DNA from: Planctomycetota bacterium
GTDB taxonomy: Bacteria; Planctomycetota; Uabimicrobiia; Uabimicrobiales; JABWCH01
Direction of reading: 5' to 3'
Length of the DNA: 36,263 nucleotides
Assembly: GCA_017993505.1 (NCBI GenBank)
Contig: JAGOMP010000028.1
Span: 1-36,263, forward strand
Every line of letters starts with the position of its first letter. Position 1 is the stretch's first letter. Under the pieces are notes generated by a model. The model was not told the DNA's origin. It was given only the letters and a program-made list of their open reading frames with translations, and ran no database searches. The translations under genes were made by a program, and so were the position numbers. Positions 1-7,303 of the stretch are shown piece by piece.

Positions 1-277
1 GACCAATCATTCTATTGTATCGTCTAGCTGATTGACTATTAACGTATTGCATGAACCGTGAAATATTGTCTAGATTCGTCATCAAGACTAAATGAACATG
101 GTTAGTCATAATTGTATAATTATGAACCTCCACTTCATATTTTTCTTTTGCCAATTGCAAAACTCTTTTATACATCGGACTGAACGTTTCTGGATCAATC
201 AGATGTTCCTTGTTATTGCAACGTACGGTTACATGATAAGTTGCTCCAACTCGTGTAATACGAATTCTTGTCGCCAT
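1..277 (-). CDS. Y1 (IS200/RAYT-like) transposase, N-terminal part, cut by window edge
   Basis: The minus frame starts at an ATG at 277, preceded by a good ribosome site (AAAGGAG, 5-6 nt away), and runs off the left end. It reads MATRIRITRVGATYHVTVRC, and further on contains TNHVHLVLM. The HVH is the metal-binding HUH motif of Y1 single-strand transposases, and the early GATYHVT strand is typical of the REP-associated (RAYT) branch. The catalytic tyrosine would lie beyond the edge. These enzymes cut and join single-stranded DNA at hairpins; hairpin-forming repeats lie just upstream (450-715), which fits a RAYT role. Family is confident; RAYT rather than an IS200 element is inference because the C-terminus and element ends are not visible. 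Confidence 0.85.
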   Translation of the reverse strand, partial: MATRIRITRVGATYHVTVRCNNKEHLIDPETFSPMYKRVLQLAKEKYEVEVHNYTIMTNHVHLVLMTNLDNISRFMQYVNSQSARRYNRMIG

Positions 278-318
278 GGTATACTCCTTTATAGAAAGTG
301 AGACTTCCCTTATTGAAA

Positions 319-347
319 AGAGACTACCCTGTGTAGTCTCTTTTTTT
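319..347 (+). terminator. Hairpin with T-run upstream of the transposase gene
   Basis: A perfect 9-bp stem (agagactac / gtagtctct, loop cctgt) is followed by seven T on the plus strand. It reads as an intrinsic terminator for rightward transcription. Because it lies about 40 bp upstream of the Y1 transposase start, it could instead be a subterminal hairpin recognised by that enzyme. Confidence 0.6.
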
Positions 348-449
348 ATATTATATCCATGCATTTGACAACATATTGTTAAATTCATGGTAACTTTCTA
401 TTTTCATTCTACACGCCTTTGTGACATGTATTTTAAGTGCTTGTCTAAT

Positions 450-715
450 CATTTAATTTAATTATACATGGTCATTGGACAACGATTTTTTTGTGCGTGT
501 ATAATCATCTAATTTTATTATATACATGCATTGGACAGGTTTTTTTAATGCATGTATAGTTTTCTAATTTAATTATACATGGTCATTGGACAACGATTTT
601 TTTGTGCGTGTATAATCATCTAATTTTATTATATACATGCATTGGACAGATATTTTTAATACATGTATAGTTTTCTAATTTAATTATACATGGTCATTGG
701 ACAACGATTTTTTTG
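450..715. repeat. 111-bp tandem repeat, about 2.3 copies, built of hairpin half-units
   Basis: The string attatacatggtcattggac recurs at 461, 572 and 683, giving an exact 111-bp period. Each unit holds two related halves of about 55 bp sharing a tacatg..cattggaca core. One half is an inverted repeat, atacatgcatt ... aatgcatgtat, flanking a T-rich loop; the other is the imperfect pair attatacatg ... cgtgtataat. A more degenerate copy seems to precede the array (about 355-450). Its position next to a Y1 transposase suggests a REP/BIME-like array. No gene is supported here. Confidence 0.8.
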
Positions 716-1120
716 AAAAGTTACTCTGGGCGGGGATTTTCTCTGAGGAGGGGAAGTTGGTAGTTGCTCTGGGGAGGCAATATTGCTCTGGGGAGGAAAA
801 TTGCTCTGGGGAGGAAAATTGCTCTGGGGAGGAAAATGTTGATCGCGGAATATACTCTGGGGAGTTAATCTGCTCTGGGGAGGAAAATGTTGATCGCGGA
901 ATATACTCTGGGGAGTTAATCTGCTCTGGGGAGGAAAATGTTGATCGCGGAATATACTCTGGGAGTTAATCTGCTCTGGGGAGGCAAATGTTGATCGCGG
1001 AATAGGAATATACTCTGGGGAGTTAATCTGCTCTGGGGAGTTAATCTGCTCTGGGGTGGCAAATGTTGCTCGGGGGAGAGAAGTTGCTCGGGGAAAAGAA
1101 AGTTGCTTGGGGAGGGAAAA
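716..1120. repeat. G-rich tandem array with 18-bp and 51-bp periods
   Basis: The basic unit is ttgctctggggaggaaaa (18 bp), repeated three times near 780-836. It then alternates with a longer 51-bp unit containing gttgatcgcggaatatactc, present in three regular and one altered copy. It decays near 1060-1120 into variants with gctcgggg and gcttgggg. The plus strand carries a GGGG tract about every 17-33 bp, very unlike the AT-rich surroundings. Both periods are multiples of three, so one frame stays open without being a convincing gene. The third 51-bp copy has lost one G. Confidence 0.85.
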
Positions 1121-1130
1121 TAATGTTGAT

Positions 1131-1163
1131 AAAAAAAGTAGCTATTCAGAATAGCTACTTTTA
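1131..1163 (-). terminator. Intrinsic terminator of the EEP nuclease gene
   Basis: A 13-bp perfect stem, aaaagtagctatt / aatagctactttt with loop cag, lies about 50 bp past the stop codon of the minus-strand nuclease gene. Seven A at its left give the U-run on the minus transcript. It could also work on the plus strand. Confidence 0.85.
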
Positions 1164-1214
1164 CTTTTAATAATGTTGAATATTTTTTTTAAACATGACT
1201 CTGAATATTTTATT

Positions 1215-2225
1215 TTAGTCATCGTCATAATCTGTTCGAAATTGTGCCCAAATTGGTCGATGGTCTGACACTGCTTTGTTCGCGGCATTATCATCATTCC
1301 CAAAATCAGTTTCATCAAATCGTACGATGCCTTTGTCTAGGGTATATTCTGAAGTATAGACGCTTTGAAACATCATGTTATCATACAGATTTGTATCCCA
1401 AATCATGCTAGAAGCAGGAAGTGCAAAAAGAACGTTCATGCTGTGAATAGATCGGAGTGGTCCCCATGCTAAGTCATCGTCGGGGTTTCGATTGAAATCT
1501 CCCATAAGTATGATGTCATTTTCTTTAGGATCACTATCTTGGATATTCTGGTAGACAGTTGCCAATCGTTGGATTTCTTTTCTTCGTTCTCCTACTGTGT
1601 TGCCCCAGATTACATGTATAATGATTACCGTAAAGTCGAACTGACCAGCTTTAAAGGTAGCATAATAGGGACAACGTAAGAATGTACTGTCTTGATAAAT
1701 TTTTCCTGAAGTTAAAAGGCGAACTCTGCTTGTATCGTATAGAAATGCATAGTATTCTTTGACACCAGCACCTACTGCTGGGCTGAATTCGTATCGATAG
1801 TTTTTTCCATATTGACTTTTAAGCATTGCTACCATTCTATCCATGATTGTGGAGTCACGTAATTCTATGATTCCAATGAAATCGAATTTTTGAGCAACTT
1901 TACAAATTTTTTTTAACTCATCATCTGTTCGATTTTTACTAAAAATTCGAATATTCCATGATGCAAGTTTCAGATACGGTGCATCCGTTGCATCTTCCAC
2001 AGCATATGATGTGTCTTCGTATAGATCTATATCTTCTATATATGATGAGTCTTCATATAGATTTCTATATTCTGTGTAAGATGAGTCTATAGATGTCGTT
2101 ATAGATGCAGGCGTCTCTGTAGATGCATAAGGTTCGCTAAATTCACAGTGTTGAGCTGTAATCGGCAAACCTAGAGCTAAAGGTAAAAATAACAAAAAAA
2201 AGAGTATTTTTTGTTTTGTTTTCAT
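1215..2225 (-). CDS. Secreted endonuclease/exonuclease/phosphatase (DNase I-like) family protein
   Basis: This 336-residue protein has a signal peptide (about 1-24: KTKQK then a Leu-rich core), then a linker (48-78) made of 12-residue repeats, DSSYTEYRNLYE / DSSYIEDIDLYE / DTSY. The catalytic domain spans about 86-331. The EEP motifs are all present: WNIR (N91), the metal-binding Glu in IIELRD (E121), IIIHVIWG (H204), GDFN (D243, N245) and SDHRPI (D321, H322). These fit an active Mg2+-dependent phosphodiesterase, most likely an extracellular or periplasmic nuclease; substrate cannot be read from the sequence. The start is supported by AGAGGTGA just upstream. Single-gene unit: its own terminator lies at 1131-1163 and the next gene is divergent. 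Confidence 0.88.
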   Translation of the reverse strand: MKTKQKILFFLLFLPLALGLPITAQHCEFSEPYASTETPASITTSIDSSYTEYRNLYEDSSYIEDIDLYEDTSYAVEDATDAPYLKLASWNIRIFSKNRTDDELKKICKVAQKFDFIGIIELRDSTIMDRMVAMLKSQYGKNYRYEFSPAVGAGVKEYYAFLYDTSRVRLLTSGKIYQDSTFLRCPYYATFKAGQFDFTVIIIHVIWGNTVGERRKEIQRLATVYQNIQDSDPKENDIILMGDFNRNPDDDLAWGPLRSIHSMNVLFALPASSMIWDTNLYDNMMFQSVYTSEYTLDKGIVRFDETDFGNDDNAANKAVSDHRPIWAQFRTDYDDD

Positions 2226-2470
2226 AGATCACCTCTCTATAATAAAAGGGGTTGATTGATTTTTTATACTCTTAAGAAATTATAAACTTTTGAAAATCAA
2301 AAGTCAAATTGAAAAATATCTTGTTTATTTTTCTATATTTGTTTATTATACAATCTGTTATATATATTTATGATACTTTTTTAGATATGTTTATATTTAT
2401 GATGTAATCTTCTATATATGTTTATAATGCAATCTTATATATATATAGTACGTTATAAAGGAAAATTTAT
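2226..2470. other. Divergent AT-rich intergenic region with degenerate repeats
   Basis: This lies between the divergent nuclease gene and the 416-residue membrane protein gene, so it should hold both promoters. A perfect 8-bp hairpin (acttttga / tcaaaagt) lies at 2286-2304 without a T-run. Three loose copies of a roughly 30-bp motif (tgtttat..., aatct, then tatata) lie at about 2339-2368, 2388-2418 and 2419-2446. No promoter can be singled out with confidence. Confidence 0.5.
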
Positions 2471-3721
2471 ATGAAATTTTTTTATCCTTCACGAGCATAT
2501 ACTTTTTTTGACCGTCATGGTATAAATAATCTTTTTCAAGAAGCTAGTTCAGTTTTAATTGGAATTGCAGCTGGTTTTTATTCTTTTGAAAAACGAGAAG
2601 AATTTTTAGGTCTTCTTGGAATGCCCGAAGGAAGACCTTTTGAAATGAGATGGCCTGGTTCTTGGACAACACCTAAAAATATTAATTTTTTTCATACTTG
2701 TTTATATATTTTTATAGCTATTGTTATTATTAAATTGTTGATATATTTACGAATTTTAGATTTAGATAGACTATTTGGCTACAAAAGTAAGCGTAAAACA
2801 TGGATTGATTTAAATGGTATTTTGCAAGAGATACTTACTATCATTATAGGTATAACTATTGGTATTTTTTCAGCTCCGATTACAAAAACAAGTTGGTTTG
2901 GATTATCTAGTTCAGAACAATTTGTCAATCCTAAACCAGGTATTATCACAGTCGTAGTTTGTCTACTTTTAAAACTTTTTATAAATGCAAAAGCTCTGAA
3001 TCCGAATGCCATGTTTTTTAGGAATGGAAAAGTCTTTCAACCTTGGGAAACAAGCAATTATTTACAAAAAGCAGACTGGAATAATACTATGAAAGAAGTC
3101 CTATCTACTCTTATTGGTATTGGGGTAGGGCTATATCTTTATGAATCTAATTTAATTTTTCTACCAGGACAATTTATAGAAAAAGCAAGTGATGTTCTTT
3201 CTGGTATAAACGAGACAATTGCAACTCCTGGACGAGAAATAGGGAGAACAGTAGGTGTTAGTAAAGTCACGGATCCCATATTTGACATAACAAACGAAGC
3301 CACAAAGATAACAAAAGATATTAGTAAAATTCAATGGGTGCCTGATATGACAGAACATGATAAGAAATATTGGACTATCGGGCTGATTGTTGTGATTGTG
3401 TGTTTAATTTTTAAGATTTTAATGTACAATAGACGTTTTAACTTTAATGAGTTACGAAATGCTATATTTGGGAAACGTGGGAGGGCTGAGCTTCCAAGTG
3501 CAGATAGAAATGAAGTCATTGATGAGATCAATATGTTTTTATTAACATCACTTTTAGGTGTTATGATTGATCCATTATTTGCAAATTTGAAAGGAATGAA
3601 AACTCCTTATCCTTACGGTTATTTAAGCCTTGTCATTTTAATTATTCTTACTCTGATTAAAATTGGCTTTATTCTTGATGTGCTTGATTTTAATCCTCGA
3701 AGTGCTAGAAAAAGGCGATAA
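2471..3721 (+). CDS. Membrane protein with four internal two-helix repeats, unknown function
   Basis: I do not recognise this 416-residue protein. It is built of four copies of one module. The first helix of each is NNLFQEASSVLIGIAAGF (19-36), NGILQEILTIIIGITIGI (115-132), NNTMKEVLSTLIGIGVGL (204-221) and DEINMFLLTSLLGVMIDP (351-368). A second helix follows (about 76-94, 157-172, 301-318, 383-401), then a polar tail of LDLDR / LNPNA / FNFNE / LDFNP type ending in basic residues (KSKRK, GKRGR, RKRR). This gives about eight membrane segments. Loops between modules differ in length; the one at 225-298 is the longest. No signal peptide, enzyme motif or known transporter signature is visible. It stands 270 bp upstream of the SdpI-like array, in the same direction. 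Ribosome site: AAAGGAAAA before the ATG. Confidence 0.8.
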   Translation: MKFFYPSRAYTFFDRHGINNLFQEASSVLIGIAAGFYSFEKREEFLGLLGMPEGRPFEMRWPGSWTTPKNINFFHTCLYIFIAIVIIKLLIYLRILDLDRLFGYKSKRKTWIDLNGILQEILTIIIGITIGIFSAPITKTSWFGLSSSEQFVNPKPGIITVVVCLLLKLFINAKALNPNAMFFRNGKVFQPWETSNYLQKADWNNTMKEVLSTLIGIGVGLYLYESNLIFLPGQFIEKASDVLSGINETIATPGREIGRTVGVSKVTDPIFDITNEATKITKDISKIQWVPDMTEHDKKYWTIGLIVVIVCLIFKILMYNRRFNFNELRNAIFGKRGRAELPSADRNEVIDEINMFLLTSLLGVMIDPLFANLKGMKTPYPYGYLSLVILIILTLIKIGFILDVLDFNPRSARKRR

Positions 3722-3992
3722 TGTGATTGTTTATTAACAAATACCATGTATATTTATTATTTTTCCATTATGGATATAATGAATTCATAATATTTCTATC
3801 GTTGATGTTATAACAAATACACAAACTTCAAAAATTAAATATAATAAGTTTTTAAAGCTTTCACACAAATAAAAAAAATAAAAAGGATACGTTATACTTA
3901 ATAAATTGCAAGAAATAAGTTGACGTATCTTTTTTTTTTTATTAAAATTTAGGAAATAAAAGATCTGTTGCTTTTTTTATGGAGAAGGGAAA
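3722..3992. other. Spacer before the SdpI-like array
   Basis: AT-rich, no gene seen. Its right half is the first copy of the spacer element repeated between array genes (hairpin arms gatacgt/acgtatc, then taaaatttaggaaataaa and the tatggag ribosome site). A possible sigma70-like promoter for the first array gene is TTGACG at 3920 with TAAAAT 17 bp further on. Confidence 0.5.
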
Positions 3993-4394
3993 ATGGGATG
4001 TTGGTCTTTGATGTTTTTTAAAGTTTTAGTAGTACCTATTAGTATGATATCATGGGGATTATTAGCTATATATAAACCTCCTAAACGAATCCATTTTATG
4101 TTGGGTTATAGAACACCTATGGCAAAGAAAAGTCAAGAAACATGGGATTTTGCTCAACAATATGCTGGAAAATTATGTTGGATTTTAGGAAGAATTCTAT
4201 TAATTATCCCTCTTGTGCCTATGATTTATGTATATAAGAGTAGTTACAATATTATAGAAAAAGTAGGATTAAGTATAATGGTATTTCAAGCTCTAGTTAT
4301 GTTATTCTCTCTTATTCTTACAGAAATAGCATTGAGAAAAAATTTTGATAAAAGGGGGCGTCGTAGACAAACTCCAATTTGTAGAGATAAATAA
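3993..4394 (+). CDS. SdpI-like small membrane protein, array copy 1
   Basis: 133 residues. An N-terminal membrane helix (about 5-27) is followed by YKPP, then the SdpI-family signature GYRTPMAKKSQETWDFA (38-54) and QQYAGKLCW. Two more helices lie at about 62-83 and 90-110, before a basic tail (LRKNFDKRGRRRQ). SdpI is known as the membrane immunity protein against the SdpC toxin of Bacillus; this single-domain form is shorter than full SdpI and its partner here is unknown. The start follows GGAGAAGGGAAA. An out-of-frame ATG overlaps that ribosome site, as in all copies. This copy has the best candidate promoter (TTGACG, 17 bp, TAAAAT) just upstream. Confidence 0.82.
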   Translation: MGCWSLMFFKVLVVPISMISWGLLAIYKPPKRIHFMLGYRTPMAKKSQETWDFAQQYAGKLCWILGRILLIIPLVPMIYVYKSSYNIIEKVGLSIMVFQALVMLFSLILTEIALRKNFDKRGRRRQTPICRDK

Positions 4395-4497
4395 AATAGA
4401 ATGAATTACACAAAATAAGTTGACGTATCTGTATCTTCAGATTAAAATTTAAAAAATAAAAAATAAAGATCTGTTGTTTTTTTTATGGAGAGAAAAA

Positions 4498-4908
4498 ATG
4501 GGAGATTGGACTTTTACGTTTTTTAAAGTTATGCTTTTCCCAATTATCATGATGATAATTGGATTATTCAATATATATAGACCTCCTTCACAAGACAGTC
4601 CTTTTATACGTCGTGGGTTATTATATACACCAAAGATGAGTGATGAAAAATGGAATGCTTCTTGCAAACATTCTGGAAAATTATCTTGGATTGTGGGAAG
4701 GATTTTATTCATTTTTTCTCCTTTACCTATGCTTTGTATATGTTGGTGCGATGCCAATACTGTTAAAATAGTAGGAGACTGTCTGATAGCAATCCAAGTT
4801 TTCTTTATCTCTGTCGTTCTTCTTTATGGAGACATATCTTGGAAAAAAATATCTAAAAATTGGAAAAATGGTAATCGTAGTGCAACAATTTATAGAGATA
4901 AAATATAG
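4498..4908 (+). CDS. SdpI-like small membrane protein, array copy 2 (variant signature)
   Basis: 136 residues from the ATG at 4498, which follows GGAGAGAAAA; an in-frame ATG at 4474 lies upstream of the ribosome site and is less likely. The start MGDWTFTFFKVM matches copies 4, 6 and 7. The family signature is altered: LLYTPKMSDEKWNASCKHSGKL replaces the GYRTP...ETWDFAQQ block, while the Trp and GKL are kept. The middle (SPLPMLCICWCDAN) resembles copies 6 and 7, but the tail (YGDISWKKISKNWKNGNRS) is shared only with copy 4. Three membrane helices are predicted. Upstream, TTGACG and TAAAAT stand 17 bp apart, as before copy 1, but the left hairpin arm of the spacer is missing. Confidence 0.8.
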   Translation: MGDWTFTFFKVMLFPIIMMIIGLFNIYRPPSQDSPFIRRGLLYTPKMSDEKWNASCKHSGKLSWIVGRILFIFSPLPMLCICWCDANTVKIVGDCLIAIQVFFISVVLLYGDISWKKISKNWKNGNRSATIYRDKI

Positions 4909-4947
4909 ATTAGCAAAAAAATAAAGACTTAGTGTAAAAACAATGAA

Positions 4948-4998
4948 AGGATACGTTATTCTTAATAAATTACAAAAAAATAAGGTGACGTATCTTTT
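4948..4998 (+). terminator. Spacer hairpin between array copies 2 and 3
   Basis: Arms aggatacgt (4948-4956) and acgtatctt (4988-4996) pair over nine positions with one G-U, followed by a T-rich run. The loop is long (31 nt), so it may act as a terminator of copy 2, a leader structure of copy 3, or both. Confidence 0.5.
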
Positions 4999-5061
4999 TC
5001 TTTTTATTAAAATTTAGGAAATAAAAAATAAAGATCTGTTGCTTTTTTATGGGGATAACAA

Positions 5062-5493
5062 ATGATTTTATTGACTTATACGTTTAAACTTACATTTATA
5101 CCTATTTTAATAATTGTAACAGGAATATTAGTTATATTAAAAATTCCTTATCTATTTAAAAATTCTAAAATAAATGATTTTTTTTTAGAATTGGCATCTA
5201 CATTCAAGAAAGATCAAGAATCATGGAATGTTGCTCAACAACGTTTGGGAAAATTCTTGTTGATTTCAGGATGTCTTCTATTAATTTTTTCTCCTATGCC
5301 TATGAATTGTGTACAAGATAGCGATAAAAATACTATTTGGCAAGTAGAAGAGAGAATATTAGAACTCCAGAGTGTACTTATCCCACTCCTTCTTATGCTT
5401 ATTCTAGAAAGAAACCCAAATAAAAAAAATGAAAATAATGAAAATAGTCGTCGTAGATCAAAAATTTATAGAGATAAATCAAGTAGAATGTAG
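5062..5493 (+). CDS. SdpI-like small membrane protein, array copy 3 (most diverged)
   Basis: 143 residues, homologous by position and spacer but the least similar in sequence. It keeps the layout: helix 1 (about 8-28), a signature remnant KDQESWNVAQQRLGKFLL (53-70, equivalent to KSQETWDFAQQYxGKL in the others), helix 2 with FSPMPMNC, helix 3, and a basic tail with NSRRRSKIYRDKSS. The GYRTP part is replaced by a longer stretch (KNSKINDFFLELAS). The start follows TATGGGGATAACAA. The strong divergence could mean a different partner specificity or relaxed selection; the frame is intact. Confidence 0.72.
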   Translation: MILLTYTFKLTFIPILIIVTGILVILKIPYLFKNSKINDFFLELASTFKKDQESWNVAQQRLGKFLLISGCLLLIFSPMPMNCVQDSDKNTIWQVEERILELQSVLIPLLLMLILERNPNKKNENNENSRRRSKIYRDKSSRM

Positions 5494-5630
5494 ATTAGCA
5501 AAAAATCAATGCATAAAAATAAAAACAATACAAAAGGATACGTTTACAAAAAATAAGGTGACATGTTTTGTTTATTAAAATTTAGGAAATAGAAAATAAA
5601 AATCTGCTACTTTTTTTATGGAGAGGAAAA

Positions 5631-6035
5631 ATGGGAGATTGGACTTTTATGTTTTTTAAAGTTATGCTTATACCTATTATTGCGATGGTAGTGGGATTGC
5701 AAGGTATATATAAACCTCCTTCACAAGACAGTCTAGATCGTGGGTTATTATATACGCCAAAGATGAATGATGAAAAATGGAATGCTTCTTGCAAACATTA
5801 TGGAAAATTATTGTGGATTGCAGGAAGGATTTTATTCATTTTTTCTCCTTTACCTATGCTTTGTATATGTTGGTGCGATGCCAATACTATTGCAATAGTA
5901 AGAGAGTGTCTGATATTAGCCCAGATTTTATTTATCGACGCCGTTTTTCATTATGGAGACATATCTTGGGAAAAAATATCTAAAAATTGGAAAAATGGTA
6001 ATCGTAGTGCAACAATTTATAGAGATAAAATATAG
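5631..6035 (+). CDS. SdpI-like small membrane protein, array copy 4
   Basis: 134 residues, closest to copy 2: both have LLYTPKM-DEKWNASCKH-GKL, FIFSPLPMLCICWCDANT and the tail NWKNGNRSATIYRDKI. It differs by a three-residue shorter loop (QDSLDRGLLY against QDSPFIRRGLLY) and in helix 3 (ILAQILFIDAVFHYGDIS). Three membrane helices and a basic C-terminus are predicted. Ribosome site GGAGAGGAAAA. The spacer hairpin before it is degenerate (right arm acatgtttt), so a read-through transcript from copy 3 is plausible. Confidence 0.8.
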   Translation: MGDWTFMFFKVMLIPIIAMVVGLQGIYKPPSQDSLDRGLLYTPKMNDEKWNASCKHYGKLLWIAGRILFIFSPLPMLCICWCDANTIAIVRECLILAQILFIDAVFHYGDISWEKISKNWKNGNRSATIYRDKI

Positions 6036-6185
6036 ATTAGCAAAAAAATAAAGACTTAGTACAAAAACAATGAAAAGAATACACGATGCTTAATAAATTG
6101 TAAAAAAAATAAAATGACGTATCTTTTTATTAAACTTTAAAAAATAGAAAATAAAAATCTGTTGCTTTTTTTATGGAGAAGAAAA

Positions 6186-6569
6186 ATGGGATGTTGGCTC
6201 TTTATGTGTTTGAAAGTTATGCTTATACCTATTGGCATGATTTTAATTGGAATATTTCAACAATATCTACCACCTAAGAAAATTTCTTTTAAATGTGACC
6301 TTCTTATGCTCAATAGAAGTCAAGAAACATGGGATTTTGCTCAACAATATTGGGGAAAATTATTCTTGCTTTTAGGAAAATATCTATTAATTTTCTCCCT
6401 TCTTACTATAATTTTTATATATAAGCGCGATCAAAAAACTGTTGAAATAGTAGGAGGCAGTTGGATAATATTCCAAATTATTCTTATGTATTGCTCTTTT
6501 ATTCTTACAGAAATAGCATTGAAAAAAAATTTTGATGAAAATGGTAATCGTAAACAAAATAATTTCTAA
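6186..6569 (+). CDS. SdpI-like small membrane protein, array copy 5
   Basis: 127 residues from the ATG at 6186 behind GGAGAAGAAAA; an upstream in-frame ATG at 6162 precedes the ribosome site and is disfavoured. The signature reads LLMLNRSQETWDFAQQYWGKLF, so the GYRTP half is lost but SQETWDFAQQY is kept. The tail ALKKNFDENGNRKQNNF stops earlier than in its neighbours: the usual TPIY(R/K) ending is missing. Helices lie at about 6-26, 54-75 and 86-106. It starts MGCW like copy 1, not MGDW. Confidence 0.8.
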   Translation: MGCWLFMCLKVMLIPIGMILIGIFQQYLPPKKISFKCDLLMLNRSQETWDFAQQYWGKLFLLLGKYLLIFSLLTIIFIYKRDQKTVEIVGGSWIIFQIILMYCSFILTEIALKKNFDENGNRKQNNF

Positions 6570-6637
6570 AGGTAGATAAAGTAGAGTGTAGATTAGCAAA
6601 AAATTACGATTTAACGAACAAACAAAAACAATGAAAA

Positions 6638-6690
6638 AGGATACGTTATTCTTAATAAATTATAAAAAAATAAAATGACGTATCTTTTTA
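6638..6690 (+). terminator. Spacer hairpin between array copies 5 and 6
   Basis: aggatacgt (6638-6646) pairs with acgtatctt (6678-6686), followed by five T in all. Near identical to the hairpin at 7202-7254. Confidence 0.5.
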
Positions 6691-6726
6691 TTAAATTTTA
6701 AGGAATAGAAAATCTGTTGCTTTTTT

Positions 6727-7143
6727 ATGGAGAGGGGAAATGGGGATTGGACTTTTACGTTTTTTAAAGTTATGCTTATACCTATTATTTCGATGGTAGG
6801 GGGATTATTAGATATATATATACCTCCTATAAAATCACCTATGATGGCATTTGGCTATAGATCACCTATGGCAAAAAAAAGTCAAGAAACATGGGATTTT
6901 GCTCAACAATATTCTGGAAAATTATCTTGGATTTTAGGAAAGTATCTATTTATTTTATCTCCTTTGCCTATACTTTGTGTATGTTGGTGCGATAAAAATA
7001 TTGTTGAAATAGTAGAATCTAGTATACTCTTATGTCAAGTTCTAGTCATGTTATTCTCTATTAATCTTACAGAAATAGCATTGAGAAAAAATTTTGATAA
7101 AAATGGTAATCGTAAACAAACTCCAATTTATAAAGGTAGATAA
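6727..7143 (+). CDS. SdpI-like small membrane protein, array copy 6, damaged start region
   Basis: The body is nearly identical to copy 7 (FFKVMLIPIISMVGGL, GYRSPMAKKSQETWDFAQQYSGKLSW, FILSPLPILCVCWCDKN, tail RKQTPIYKGR). The start differs: copy 7 has ATG followed by GGGGGATTGG, whereas here one G of the run is missing, which puts the usual ATG (6740) out of frame and leads to a stop about 20 codons on. The frame remains open only from the ATG at 6727, inside the ribosome site, giving MERGNGDWTF (138 residues). That ATG has no ribosome site of its own, so translation is probably weak. It may be an early pseudogene, a slippage-controlled gene, or a sequencing indel. Confidence 0.7.
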   Translation: MERGNGDWTFTFFKVMLIPIISMVGGLLDIYIPPIKSPMMAFGYRSPMAKKSQETWDFAQQYSGKLSWILGKYLFILSPLPILCVCWCDKNIVEIVESSILLCQVLVMLFSINLTEIALRKNFDKNGNRKQTPIYKGR

Positions 7144-7201
7144 AGTAGAGTGTAGATTAGCAAAAAATTACGATTTAACGAACAAACAAAAACAATGAAA
7201 A

Positions 7202-7254
7202 AGGATACGTTATTCTTAATAAATTATAAAAAAATAAAATGACGTATCTTTTTA
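7202..7254 (+). terminator. Spacer hairpin between array copies 6 and 7
   Basis: aggatacgt (7202-7210) pairs with acgtatctt (7242-7250) with T following. The surrounding spacer is almost identical to that between copies 5 and 6. Confidence 0.5.
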
Positions 7255-7303
7255 TTAAAATTTAAGGAATAGAAAATCTGTTGCTTTTTTATGGAGAGGG
7301 GAA

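Noticed and set aside
697..969. Open 90-codon frame with CSGEEN repeats
   Set aside because: It opens at a TTG inside the 111-bp repeat, has no ribosome site, and stays open only because the 18- and 51-bp repeats are multiples of three; it ends where one copy lost a base.
450..1120. CRISPR array
   Set aside because: Units are contiguous tandem repeats with no unique spacers of constant length, and no cas genes are present.
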